From positions 8,184,501-8,248,500 of the forward strand of contig NC_135355.1 of NCBI RefSeq assembly GCF_051622035.1: a stretch of 64,000 bases of DNA, written 5' to 3'. The notes under the pieces were generated by a model. It searched no databases, had not been told where the DNA came from, and was given only the letters and a program-made list of their open reading frames with translations. Source of the stretch: Arctopsyche grandis. Lineage: Eukaryota; Arthropoda; Insecta; Trichoptera; Hydropsychidae. Shown in pieces: positions 21,139-36,125 of the stretch; position 1 is the first letter of the stretch, and each line of letters opens with the position of its first letter. Position numbers and translations under genes: made by a program.

Positions 21139-21751
21139 TAGGGTTGCCAGATGATAATTTGATAAAGGAGGGCAGATGGGTCTAAAAAGGAGGACATTCA
21201 GAAATTAAACAAATTTTTTATTATATTTTAATCGTTATTAATTTTTAGCTGAGCTGTCAATTTTGGAAAGAAGTTCTTGGTTTTTTAACAAATAATTATA
21301 AAAATCTTCACATGTCATGTTTTTAAAGTTGTATTGAGTAAGAATTAAAGATTTAACTGTCTGCACACTTAGTCTATTCCTCTCTTTGCTCCATTGAGTA
21401 TTAATCAGTGAAAAAACTCTTTCCACATTTGCGTTATGTGCGCTTATACAAAAATAAAACTCGCAGATCTTGAACAGTTCTGAGAAACATTCAATGTTTT
21501 TAACACTTTTGAAGTAGATTGTCCACTGCTCGTACAACTTCAAATCATAATATGCTTCATCTTCATCTGATTTTGATTTAAGAAATGAAATCAAGTTACA
21601 AAATTGATCGTGTAGCTTAACATCGTCAATCTCTACACCTCTGATGCTCAAGAACCCAATGCATGAAGCTAAATCATCATAAATAAGTCCCGACCGATGT
21701 TTAGCAAAAAGGAGGACATGTCCTCCTTTTGGATACCATCTGGCAACCCTA
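21139..21751 (-). mobile_element. hAT element with perfect 8-bp TSD, internally deleted
   Basis: A 613-bp element with ends TAGGGTTGCCAGATG and, reversed, the identical TAGGGTTGCCAGATG. Subterminal AAGGAGGACA / TGTCCTCCTTTT words are also mirrored. CTCCCGAG flanks both sides (21131-21138 and 21752-21759). It keeps only the 3' part of a transposase. It was inserted into an LTR-like repeat whose sequence continues at 21760. Confidence 0.95.
21238..21735 (-). pseudogene. hAT transposase C-terminal region
   Basis: The minus strand reads an open frame ending at 21238 with IYFKSVKNIECFSELFKICEFY, then SAHNANVERVFSLINTQW, KERNRLSVQTVKSLI and NYLLKNQELL. This is the hAT dimerisation (Dimer_Tnp_hAT) block with its N-x-x-VER-x-FS core. 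The frame stays open beyond the element's end (ATG at 21810), which is chance read-through. The N-terminal BED finger and most of the catalytic domain are missing. Related to the remnant at 26880-27115. Confidence 0.85.
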
Positions 21752-21759
21752 CTCCCGAG

Positions 21760-21915
21760 GCACACCAGTTCGACCTGGTGATGCTGACGATACTTGGAGA
21801 CGAGGTCCAATATTCGACCGGGTGTGAAGTGAGGAACCCTGATATCTCTTCGTCGAATTGAGATCAGTCACGTGTTGGGTTTGACATAACCTCAAACCCT
21901 AACGTGTTTGTTTGG
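21760..21915 (+). repeat. LTR-like repeat fragment shared with 32.34-32.44 kb
   Basis: GTGAAGTGAGGAA, CTCTTCGTCGAA, CACGTGT and GGGTTTGACATAACCTCAA occur in the same order near 32345-32435. It looks like part of a long terminal repeat but no full boundaries were found. Confidence 0.5.
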
Positions 21916-22140
21916 GACGTGAAATTCCCAGCACCGCAATCCCGGTGCTGAAGTAACCTTCCAGGATTGGATGCACTAGTACTTAGTGACAATAGTTTTG
22001 TGATCATGCGAAAATTCGAACTCGAGATTTTGACTGATTCGAACTCCAAATCAATCACTAATCACGTTTTCATGATCTAGAAAAAATGTGAACTTTTTTC
22101 AAATTGAAAAAAAAATTGACACCTCCCCTTATAGGTGCCC
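21916..22140 (-). repeat. Fragments of the 5894-type hAT end and of a dispersed repeat
   Basis: 21930-21980 reads AGCACCGCAATCCCGGTGCTGAAGTAA, the reverse of the left subterminal zone of the 5894 element. 21985-22090 carries the reverse of GATCGATTCTGAG...GAAAACGTGATC. From 22140 to 22950 I see only AT-rich sequence downstream of MetAP2. Confidence 0.6.
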
Positions 22141-22952
22141 TCTTTTTTTTACGAGCCTCTTTTCATTAAGTTTTTGAATTCAATTATCTCCTCAACCGCT
22201 AACTAAATCAGATTGAATTTTTTTTACATGTAATAGAAATTATAGATTTTATACCTTGAGGGCTGGACCCCAGCGCCTTGAATACAATGTCTAATACAAA
22301 CGTATTAGACTTCTCCCTTCTTCAATTATGGTAATAGAGAAATAATTCTTTAATATGCTATGGATATCCACCATATGATTAATCAAAAATTCAATGGAAG
22401 TAGAAATTTTGTCTTGTGAAAATTTCCCCAGATTTGCGCTCAATTTGTATCGAGATTGCTCTCATAACCGGTATATATAAAACTGTATGTTTGTTAAATT
22501 ATCGAATTTTATTTCGTGACCTTTTTATATTCCTCAAATACATAGATTAAGTCGTGGGTTGGTCACATCAGATTTTTTTGTATTCGGAATGTGTTTATTA
22601 AGGGAAAAAAGAATTTGAAAATGGGAGCATATGAAAAAGATTTTCTTTTATTATTATTGAGATATATAACATTATGTACAGTATAATGCATATTTTTGTA
22701 GATTCACGATAGCAATTTATAAATTAATAACTATGTTTGTATGTATTTATTTCATTTCATTTCATTAGTGTTTCCTATCCAATATTATGATTTTCGATTT
22801 TATATAAGGATTACATCATTTTCAACATTTGGCGAAGCTGCAAATGAATAAAGTTTGTTAACTCGATCATGAAAAACAATAACATACATTTATATAATAT
22901 TATGCATAATATTTACATATATACATACCTACGGAAGCCTCATATTAAGGTA

Positions 22953-27784
<4,832 letters not shown>

Positions 27785-28010
27785 GCTAATTGTTAATTGT
27801 TAATTGTTAATTGCTAATTGCTAATCGCTAATCGTCAACACCAGCGGCGACTGTTGAGCGTTGGGCGTTGAGTGTCGCCGGTCGCCGGTCGCCGGCCGCT
27901 AGTCGTCGCAGCCGTTCACCGGCGCACCGACAACGCAGGTGAACGCGCGCTCAGCAACACGACCCACTCTCCTCGGTAGCGCGCTCTGCAATATTTCGTG
28001 GCGTTTGTAC
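27785..28010 (-). promoter_or_regulatory. MetAP2 upstream region / 5' UTR
   Basis: Immediately upstream of the MetAP2 ATG is a tandem of TTAATTG heptamers decaying to CTAATCG (27786-27835), then a CpG-rich stretch with repeated GTCGCCG (27836-27960). The base composition contrasts sharply with the surrounding AT-rich DNA and suits a housekeeping promoter. No TATA box is evident. MITE-A copy 2 starts at 28011, about 230 bp from the start codon. Confidence 0.5.
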
Positions 28011-28218
28011 GGTAATTGGACTATTCGTCACATTGGGGTGGTCACAAAGACAATTTTTGCCATGAAAATAAATCGCGAATACACAATATTTGGCACTCAA
28101 GTTCTCGTTACTATGATAGTTATCGTTAGTATGATGGACTTTTCGGCTGCCAGATGTTCCGTTGTAGAGATTTTAGTGACTTTGTGACGAGTAATTTGTG
28201 ACCAGTAATCACCGAACC
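28011..28218 (+). mobile_element. MITE-A copy 2, intact, perfect 8-bp TSD
   Basis: A 208-bp element, GGTAATTGGACTATT ... AATCACCGAACC, flanked by GTTTGTAC at 28003-28010 and 28219-28226. It is the reference copy for the interrupted ones. The 8-bp duplication points to a hAT-type mechanism although the tips (GGT) are unusual. Confidence 0.92.
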
Positions 28219-28236
28219 GTTTGTACATACCCCATT

Positions 28237-28460
28237 GGTTCGGTGATTACTAGTCAAATGTGAACCGGTCACAGGACACCCGGTCGCTCTAGATCGGTCA
28301 CACGTGATCACCCGTCACACTAAAACTGGTCACACCCTAAAATTGGTCACGAGAAAACTGGTTGACCGATTTTAGGGTGTGACGGGTGATCACGTGTGAC
28401 CGATCTAGAGAGACCGGTTGTCCTGTGACTGGTTTACATATGACCAGTAGTCCGTTTACC
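28237..28460. mobile_element. Palindromic foldback relative of MITE-A
   Basis: Starts GGTTCGGTGATTACTAGTCA and ends TGACCAGTAGTCCGTTTACC. Arms of about 100 bp mirror each other (GATCGGTCACACGTGATCAC against GTGATCACGTGTGACCGATC). Flanks TACCCATT and ATCCCATT are near-matching 8-mers. Confidence 0.85.
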
Positions 28461-28769
28461 ATCCCATTTGGTAATTGGATTATTAGTGGCGCCGTCCACA
28501 CACACGATATCTACTATCGATATTTCCATATCCAGTTCCTAAATAGCAACCACGGGTTTGCTATTTAGAAAATCGCGAATACGAAATATTTGGCACTCGA
28601 GTTCTCGTTAGTATGACAGTTAAGGTGTGACCGCACTATGCGCCAACCGAACGATACGACCCGACACAACAGTGTGCGATAGTATTAAGTAAACCGCACT
28701 TGAACGACAGCGATGCGACACACTACGCAGTGAATTATGTAAATCATTCGTTCGGTTCCTCGGAGCAAG

Positions 28770-29074
28770 ATGGACGAAACGGACGCTATTATAGTATTGT
28801 GGCGGCTCGCTTATACGACATGGTCGAGTTTGGTTGCCTTCCTGCGAGTGGGAACCAACTCGGCTGGGTTCGGAGAGCCACTACCACTCTGCCTTTAGCT
28901 GTCATATAATAAACACGTGCATTAACATGCCAGTCGTCTCATTCGTTCATCCTCCATAGTATCTTTGATATGCGAGGAAGAAGAACAGTCGAGAAAAACC
29001 AAAATATTATGGCTACATGCTATTTCAAAGTCACGATATGAAGAAGGAGAATACCATAAACTTTTGTGGGAATC
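28770..29074 (+). pseudogene. HARBI1-like transposase start, split by a solo LTR
   Basis: ATG at 28770 opens a frame (MDETDAII) that is broken by the LTR at 28798 and resumes in phase after 28963, counting one copy of the TAGTAT duplication, with ICEEEEQSRKTK, then ILWLHAISKSRYEEGEYHKL. The W-x-H-x-I-x-x-x-R...GEYHxL pattern is that of Harbinger transposases. At 29075 it is cut again by another retroelement; no later transposase motif is seen. Confidence 0.8.
28798..28956 (+). mobile_element. Solo LTR of the TRIM family
   Basis: A 159-bp LTR (TGTGGCGGCTCGC ... CATCCTCCA) with the 6-bp duplication TAGTAT at 28792-28797 and 28957-28962. Confidence 0.93.
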
Positions 29075-30236
29075 TCGTCACATTCATCAAAACAGTTACT
29101 GCGACGCAGAATACATTCCCAAAACCAGACTTCGCACACCTGTAGCCATTATATTAAACTCAAGCAGAACGGTGCCAAAATCCTTCGAGAATGATCCACC
29201 CTTCACACTCGAGCGGAACGAAACCCAGACGAAACACACCTGCAGTCATTATATTAAACTCAGGCGGAACGGCGCCAAATCCAACTCAAGCGGAACGATG
29301 CCCAAATCCTTCGAGAATGATCCACCCTTCACACTCGAGCGGAACGAAACCCAGACGACACACACCTGCAGTCATTATATTAAACTCAGGCGGAACGGCG
29401 CCAAATCCAACTCAAGCGGAACGATGCCAAAATCCTTCGAGAATGATCCACCCTTCACACTCGAGCGGAACGAAACCCAGACGACACACACCTGCAGTCA
29501 TTATATTAAACTCAAGCGGAACGCCCCTACCAGTCGAGTGGAACCAAAACGGTCGAAACACGCCGCCACCATTAAAATACATCGAGCGGAACGGCGCCAA
29601 TCGTTCCAGAAAATTCTACCCCTCGACAAAAGAACATTCCTCGCTTACGCATCAACAAACCACCACCATGGGTCAGGCGATTCCAGAAACACTATAAAAG
29701 GAGGTACAACCCAAACAACGCCAGTCGACATCCAGCTCCTGACCAGCCACCACTTCACTACGCGGACTTGGAAGATCAACCAGCCGAACGAGCCAGCAAC
29801 ACACTGCCGTATCCCGAGACCTTCCGAACATAGCCGAATGCCGAGCCAGCGACACTCTACCATATCCAGCGACTTGCCGAACATAGCCGAACAACGAGCC
29901 AGCAACACACTGCCGTATCCAGAGACTTGCTGAACATAGCCGAATGCCGAGCCAGCGACACTCTACCGTATCCAGAGACTAGCCGAACATAGCCGAATGC
30001 CGAGCCAGCGACACTCTACCACATCCAGAGACCTCTGAACGACATACTTTTACCAACAATTAACCATACTTGTGTATACGTGTTACTACCAAATAAATAC
30101 CATATTCAACATATAGCTGTATTAATACCGAACACAGACGAATCTGTCTACAATACATGGCGGACTGGTGGTGAAGAAGACCTTCACAACAAGACTAGTA
30201 CCCACACTTTTGCCACGGCTTAAGTAAGCTTAATTT
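29075..30236 (+). mobile_element. Retroelement, probably a long LTR with internal tandem repeats
   Basis: Starts TGTGGGAATCTCGTCAC. It has AATAAA near 30091 and an apparent LTR end ...AATACA at 30157, followed by TGGCGGACTGGTGGTGAAG, a plausible primer-site zone. ACTTT flanks it at 29070-29074 and 30237-30241. Inside are three ~127-bp units (about 29185-29520, each with CACTCGAGCGGAACG and CCTGCAGTCATTATATTAAA) and several ~57-bp units (29780-30030, GAGCCAGCRACACWCTRCC). An inverted copy is at 32936-33857. No second LTR is present. Long open frames here are repeat-driven. Confidence 0.6.
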
Positions 30237-30489
30237 ACTTTTGAACTTAATAATTGTCGCAAGGCATCCCGCACTCCGACGACACTGCGTCACATTACAA
30301 ACGACACCTTGCGTCAAAGTTGGTCGCAAAGTCAACTTTTTCGCACGGTGTCGTTCTACGTCATGCGGCTGTCGCGTAGTGCGTTATGTTTCGTACAATT
30401 TCATACAAACAATATTTGGTCGCGTACTGTTGTGTCGGGTCGCATCGTTCGGTTGACGCATAGTGCGGTCAGACCATTATCGTTAGTAT

Positions 30490-30793
30490 TGTATTCGTGG
30501 ACCGGTGGTTTACGAGCGCTAATCATCTGATCTCTCGTTCACACCAAAAAGGCCCTCGGCGTATAGAGGGGTCGTATATGATGGTCGATAGGATTACGCG
30601 ACTCACCGACCAATAGGATCTCGGGATTATATGTATGTGTATTGCACCCAATGAGTATAAATATTGGGCGCTCTCGAACTGGAAAGCATTCCGAGCTGGA
30701 GAGCCGAGGGGTGCGGACCTAATAAACCACTTCTATAGCACTACTGCGTCTTTCTCTCCGAATCTGGAAACCTCTCTTCACGTCCACGCAACA
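30490..30793 (+). mobile_element. Solo LTR of another family, 4-bp TSD
   Basis: A 304-bp unit TGTATTCGTGGACC ... CCACGCAACA with GTAT at 30486-30489 and 30794-30797. It contains a TATA box in GAGTATAAATATTGG (about 30654-30668) and AATAAA at about 30721. It interrupts MITE-A copy 3 at a position that intact copies show as GTTAGTATGATGG. Confidence 0.88.
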
Positions 30794-30894
30794 GTATGAT
30801 GGACTTTTCGGCTGCCAGATGTTCCGTTATAGAAATTTTAGTGACTTTTGGACGAGCGCTTTGTGACCAATAATCACCGAACCATCCCATTTGT

Positions 30895-31080
30895 GGTAAT
30901 TGGATTATTACGTACGTTGAGATCGCCCAAAACACAATTTTTGCCATGAAAACCGCGAATATGGAATATTTGGCACTCGCGTTCTTGTTAGTATAATGGA
31001 CTTTTAGCCTGCCAGATGTTCCGTTATAGAGATTTCAGTGACTTTTGGGCGAGCGCTTTGTGGGCAATAATTACCGAACC
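30895..31080 (+). mobile_element. MITE-A copy 4
   Basis: GGTAATTGGATTATTACG ... AATAATTACCGAACC. It follows copy 3 directly. Flanks contain CCATTTGT and TCATTTGT, offset by one base. Confidence 0.85.
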
Positions 31081-31141
31081 ATCATTTGTCTTTCTGCAAA
31101 TTGGGGAATCATTCAGGTATTTTTAACACAGTCAATATTAG

Positions 31142-31272
31142 TGTGGCGGCTCGATATATGACATGGTCGAGTTCGGTCACCTTCGTGCGAGTTGGGACCA
31201 ACTCGCCCGTGTTCAGAGTTGCTACCGCACTCCGTCTCTGGCTTCCACAATAAAAGCACGTGCATCAACACG
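31142..31272 (+). mobile_element. Diverged partial LTR of the TRIM family
   Basis: TGTGGCGGCTCGATATATGAC ... AATAAAAGCACGTGCATC resembles the TRIM LTR but is clearly older. The 3' end is lost where a foldback sequence begins. Confidence 0.75.
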
Positions 31273-31276
31273 CGCG

Positions 31277-31423
31277 AATACGTTGCCACCATTCCACTGA
31301 ATACGTTGACGCAGACGTATCGCAACTGACGACCGCGACAGAACAGACGTCAACGCGACGTATGTGCATTCGTATGGGCAAAAACGATACGTCTGCTTCA
31401 ACGTATTCGGTGGTAGAGCAACT
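31277..31423. repeat. Imperfect foldback sequence
   Basis: Arms GTTGCCACCATTCCACTGAATACG and CGTATTCGGTGGTAGAGCAAC are near reverse complements, as are GACGCAGACGTATCG and CGATACGTCTGCTTC. Confidence 0.7.
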
Positions 31424-31424
31424 T

Positions 31425-31574
31425 TAGACTGGTAGCCGCGGCTGCGCCGGGTAATAGTCGCTGTGTTGTATGGGTGGGTATACAATGTTTCACACGTCTG
31501 AAACGTGTGAAACATTGCATACTCATCTATACAACACTGAACTTAGTACCCGGCGCAGGCGCGGTGCCAGTCTA
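31425..31574. repeat. Foldback with ~75-bp arms and almost no loop
   Basis: TAGACTGGTAGCCGCGGCTGC at the left mirrors GCGCAGGCGCGGTGCCAGTCTA at the right. The centre is TTTCACACGTCTGAAACGTGTGAAA. Confidence 0.85.
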
Positions 31575-31661
31575 ATCCATCCTTCCCGTGTAAAGGCGGG
31601 CTAACAGTATCGCCCGTATCATCTGGATGAGCTGGATACGGGTGATATTGACCACGCGCCA

Positions 31662-32935
31662 TTAAAGACGAAATCAGATAGCGGTGAATGTGGCACGTGG
31701 TTTTTTTTAGATAGCTTTGTGGCGGCTCTACGACATGGTCGAGTTTCGGTTACCATCCTGCGAGTTAGGACAAACTCGGCCGCGTTCAAAAGTTGCTATA
31801 CTACTTCTTCCTCGGCTGCCGGAATAAACACTTGTGTGCATTAACAAGCCACTTGTCTCTTTCGCCCTACCCCCATAGCTTTAAACATATAGAAAAAATG
31901 TGACGTTCATGGGACGCGTCCATGGGATAGTCCTTTCAAAACGAGACATTCGACCTATGTCGTTGAAATTGTATGGTAGTATTTATATATCTCGTTGAAA
32001 TCGAATATGAGATACACCATTATCGATCACAGTCAAGCCAGGATACAATTTTACCGAAAATGGTCCAAACAGTCGTTTTGGTATAGATCACTCTCAAGCA
32101 AGGATAAATACTACTGTTCAGACCAATTGTCTGATGGTCGGCGTTCGTGGCCTTACGACCCATCAGGCGACTTTGTTTGTATTGGAAGCGGTGGTTTGCG
32201 CGCGTTTCCATCTGGCTATTCGTTTTCCGCTTCGGTCGAGTGAACATCTCGGTTCGCTCCCGACTTCGTTCCCACCACCGAGTCACCGGTCAGCTCGGCC
32301 TGATCGGCAGACGATACTGGGAGTTCAGCTTCAGTATACGTCCGGTGAGAAGTGAGGAACAGCCTGGTCTCTCTTCGTCGAAGTGAGACCAGCCACGTGT
32401 AGGGTTTGACATAACCTCAACCCTAGCGTGCGCGCTAATTTGTATACGTACTCTCCCCCCCCTTTCCCCCTGCTTGCTCTCTGTACATGTTAATATAAAA
32501 TACAGTTGCGATACAAACAGAGTTACAATGTTTCATGGTTTATAATCTCCCGCCACTGTCCCGCATTACACTCATACATACGCACACTGTACGAGAGAGG
32601 GAGACAGAGAGCAGACCGGCCAGCAGCAGAGACCAGGACCACAGACGACGAAGGAACACACCGTGAGGAAAGCCGCCCACGCTTACCACGAGCTATACAC
32701 ACATCACGACATCAGGTGACATCTCGATTGAGAACCCCTGGCGTCCGTTCAACTACTATACAATTAAGGAGCATAAATACTATGATGCAACGACATAGGT
32801 TGAATGTGTCGTTTTAAAAGAACTATCATACCATATCCCATTCATGCGTCCCATGAATGCCACATTTTTTCTATATGTTTAAAACTATCTAAAATAAAAC
32901 GTGCCACATTCACCGCTGTCTGATTTCGCTCTAAG
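31662..32935. mobile_element. Element with ~200-bp inverted arms, split by a solo LTR
   Basis: The left arm (GAAATCAGATAGCGGTGAATG, TTTTAGATAG[LTR]CTTTAAACATATAG, TTCATGGGACGC, ACCTATGTCGTTG) mirrors the right arm near 32785-32935. The interior (about 31985-32785) includes an LTR-like stretch shared with 21.8 kb (GGGTTTGACATAACCTCAA), a (C)n run and no recognisable gene. Confidence 0.75.
31718..31875 (+). mobile_element. Solo LTR, older member of the TRIM family
   Basis: TGTGGCGGCTCTACGACATGG ... CCTACCCCCA, with TAGCTT at 31712-31717 and 31876-31881. The opposite arm of the host element gives the empty site (TAGATAGTTTTAAACATATAG). Confidence 0.9.
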
Positions 32936-33857
32936 GTCTATGGGGACTTATCTAGTTGTGAAGGTGTTCTTCACCACCCGTCCGCCATGTATTATAGACA
33001 GGTTCGTCTGTGTTTTAGTAGTTAATACTGCTATATGTATGGATAAAGTATTTATTTTGATATAACAATGTATACAAGTGTATAATTATTAGTTTATATA
33101 AGTATGTCGTTCAGATGTCTCTGGATATGGTAGAGTGTCGCTGGCTCGATATTCGGCTATGTTCAGCAAGTCTCTGGATACGGTAGAGTGTCGCTGGCTC
33201 GGCATTCGGCTATGTTCAGCAAGTCTCTGGATACGGCAGTGTGTTGCTGGCTCGTTCGTTGGTGTTCAGAAGGTCTCTGGATACGGTAGAGTGTTGCTGG
33301 CTCGGCGTTCGGCTATGTTCAGAAGGTCTCTGGATGCGGCAGTGTGTTGCTGGCTCGTTTGGCTGGTCCGCTGCTGTGTGTCGGCGCTTGTTGCTGTGGG
33401 TCGACTGAAGTTGTTTGGGGTGGACCTCCTTTTATATTGTTTTTGGGCATCACGTGACTCGTCGCAGATGGTGTTTATGCGTGTGCGAGGAATGTGTTTT
33501 TGTCGATTAGGGTGGACGTTTCTCGAACGTTTGGCGACGTTCCACTCGATTTAGTTTTTACTGGCTGCAGGTGTTCTTCGACTGGTGTCGTTCCGCTCGA
33601 CTTGTAGGGGTGGAACTTGCTAGAATGTTTGGCACCGTTCCACTCGATTTAGTTTAATGGCTGCAGGTGTTCTTCGACTGGTGTCGTTCCGCTCGACTTG
33701 TAGGGGTGGAACTTGCTAGAATGTTTGGCACCGTTCCGCTCGATTTAGTTTAATGGCTGCAGGTGTTCTTCGACTTCGGGTGACGTCGATGGTTAAGCGT
33801 GGGAAATTTATTCTGCGTCGCAGTAAATGTCTTGATGATGGTGACGAGATTCCTACA
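32936..33857 (-). mobile_element. Inverted copy of the 29075 retroelement
   Basis: On the minus strand it starts TGTAGGAATCTCGTCAC at 33857, carries AATAAA-type and ~55-bp GAGCCAGCGACACTCTACC units (about 33120-33360) and ends ...AATACATGGCGGACGGGTGGTG near 32980. Units of the CTCGAGCGGAACG type appear at 33560-33780. No enzyme domain. Confidence 0.65.
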
Positions 33858-34210
33858 GGTCTGACCGCACTATGCAACATTGCGTTGCTGCGACGCTACG
33901 CGGTCAAATATTGTTTGTCAAATTGTATGAGATAGAACGCACTACGAGTGGCGCGTCACCACGTACCAGAGTTGTCTTTTGTACTATGGGGGATGAACGA
34001 ATGAGACGACTGGCATGTTGAATGCACGTGTTTTATTTATGACAGCTGAAGGCAGAGTGAGTAGCGGCTCTCCGAACCCAGCCGAGTTGGTCCCCACTCG
34101 CAGGAAGGCAACCAAACTCGACCATGTCGTATAAGCGAGCCGCCACAGTACCAACTTTGACGTGTCGTGTAGCGTTGCAGCAGTGCACTGTCGCCTAGTG
34201 CATTCGGACC
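33858..34210. mobile_element. Harbinger-type MITE split by a TRIM-family solo LTR
   Basis: Tips GGTCTGACCGCACTATGC and, reversed, GGTCCGAATGCACTAGGC, related to the 28623 element. It is non-coding. Its left tip abuts the inverted retroelement exactly, and its own target duplication cannot be read. Confidence 0.7.
33987..34147 (-). mobile_element. Solo LTR of the TRIM family
   Basis: A 161-bp LTR on the minus strand with GTACTA (33981-33986) and GTACCA (34148-34153), a 6-bp duplication with one mismatch. Near-identical to the LTRs of the two full TRIM copies. Confidence 0.92.
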
Positions 34211-34319
34211 TTTACAGCATTGTCCAATGGGCAGCGGTGGTTTATCATAGATTGAAAATAAGCGCGCGCTTGGGGGCTCCGAAAAGGGCCTTTGCTACTA
34301 AAATTTACAACTTAAAAAT

Positions 34320-34345
34320 TACAGTAGAACCTCAATTATCCGGAT
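34320..34345 (+). mobile_element. Possible Tigger/pogo terminal sequence
   Basis: ACAGTAGAACCTCAATTATCC followed by GG resembles the terminal repeat of Tigger-type mariner elements. No opposite end was found. Confidence 0.4.
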
Positions 34346-36125
34346 TGTTAAAAACAAACATAAATCTTAAGATTTTACTGCTGAATGTGAATTGAAGTTG
34401 CCTTCAAATGTTAATTTTATCAGCTTCTACAAGAAAATAAATTTAAAAAACTGTTGCTAAATGGCAGCAGGAAGTTGGAATTCTTTAATATTCATCAAAA
34501 TATAAAAACTTATCATCGTATGCATACCATCGTAGTTTTTTTTATCATCGATAGGGAAAACTATATTTCTTATGAACTTACATAGATTTAATAGAAGGTT
34601 GTATTTCAATTGGATTTTTGGTGTAGGCATCACAAGTAAAATTCGACTATGATGTAAGCACTGTCAATAGACCGTTAACCGTTTGGTGGTATGGGCTGTT
34701 CCTCTTCCCAGTGTGAAGTTCTGACTTTGCCTGTCTACTTTATCAAAGATATTGAGATTATTTCAGGTACATACTAAATATTAATGTTTATATTTGTAAT
34801 GTGATGATTGTAATGACTGTTTGACGTTGGGCCAACTTCGTGACAAAAACTTTGTGCACAAAAATATGCGTTGGGGCTTTTGTAGTGACTCAGCCAATGT
34901 CAGGAGTTGGCTTTACATGTGGTTAAATAAATTCATGTTAGCGTGAAAGTCATTATGTATAAACGTATAGTATACACTGTTCTTATTAGCGAATTTAATT
35001 GACAACTGACTATAAGTTTTGCTGCAATCGAAAATGCGTTTGATATTAATTGAATTTTAATATTTTCCAGACAACTGTTTTCAATCATACTTGTTACTCT
35101 GAACAACTACAAACTCCAACGGAGAATATCGACCTGAATTGTTAAATCAATATTCAATGATTGATTTATGCAGTAAAACTTTTGTTATGTTGTATGTAAT
35201 GGGAAGTAAACATACTAAATATAGAAGAATATGGATCGAACAACTTCAATTTAATAACCAACTATTTTAAAATGTAACTCTAATTAAAATTAATTAGTTC
35301 TATAATAAAAAAAATACGTTAAATACATTTTTTTTATTTGTTTGCGTATGATATTTAACCAGTTTTCAGTTTTTTTAAACATTTTTCATTAGGATTGGAT
35401 ATGTTGGAAGAGGGAAAAGGTAAAGTAAAAATGATTCTTATTTTAATATTTTAATTTCAACAAAATGCATAAAGAAAAATTGTTCCGTCGATGAATTCAA
35501 TTAATTTTATAAATAAGTTTTTCTATGAAAGGTCTTCAATGAGCTTCAAAGTAAATGTTATATTTACAACACAAATATAAACAGTAAAAAAGAACACATG
35601 ACACGCCCATAAACACGTGTAGTAAAAATATAAATAGATAGCTACTACGTACATATGTACAGAATATTTATATAAAAATTTAGGTATGTAGATAATACAT
35701 GTGTTTTCATTCATACATAGTACAAATGATAAAACTTCACAAAAGTTCATCCAATAGTAAAAAAAATTACAATATCACATTGATGATATTAAAATTATCG
35801 ATAATATTATTTAACAATATAAAAGAGGTTTGAGACATTTAAAAGTTGGGAAAATAGTAAGCACTTATGAGTATATAATAGGAAAGGGTCATTATTTTCA
35901 TTCTGTTTTGAAATGAATTATTAAATTTAAAAATTGGATAAGTGATTATGAAATGAAATATTTTGGTCAAACATACAAATCAACCACACACACATACATA
36001 CATACGTACAAGAGAGCCTTGTTAATTTGTCCTTAATTATTTGAGAACATAAAGTTGATTTAAGTGTAATAAAAAGGTTTATGATTTTAAAAAACAGTTT
36101 CACATACACTAATTTTTACTTTTAA
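34346..36125. other. AT-rich non-coding DNA, 3' flank of the chitin-binding gene
   Basis: No gene or transposon end recognised. The part near 36.1 kb should contain the 3' UTR of the minus-strand gene. Confidence 0.4.

Larger units (their letters stand above)
28623..30476 (+). mobile_element. PIF/Harbinger element with TTA duplication, itself interrupted
   Basis: Termini AGGTGTGACCGCACTATGCG and, reversed, TGGTCTGACCGCACTATGCG. TTA flanks both sides (28620-28622 and 30477-30479), the TWA target of PIF/Harbinger. It includes the start of a HARBI1-like transposase and is cut by a TRIM-family solo LTR and by a 1.2-kb retroelement. The relative at 33858-34210 shares the tips. Confidence 0.85.
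28470..30883 (+). mobile_element. MITE-A copy 3, split by a Harbinger element and a solo LTR
   Basis: Pieces 28470-28622, about 30477-30489 and 30794-30883 together rebuild one MITE-A when the insertions are removed. ATCCCATTT (9 bp) flanks the whole at 28461-28469 and 30884-30892. Confidence 0.88.

Noticed and set aside
28965-29933. 322-codon open frame
   Set aside because: It joins a Harbinger transposase piece to tandem repeats of an inserted retroelement; not a gene.
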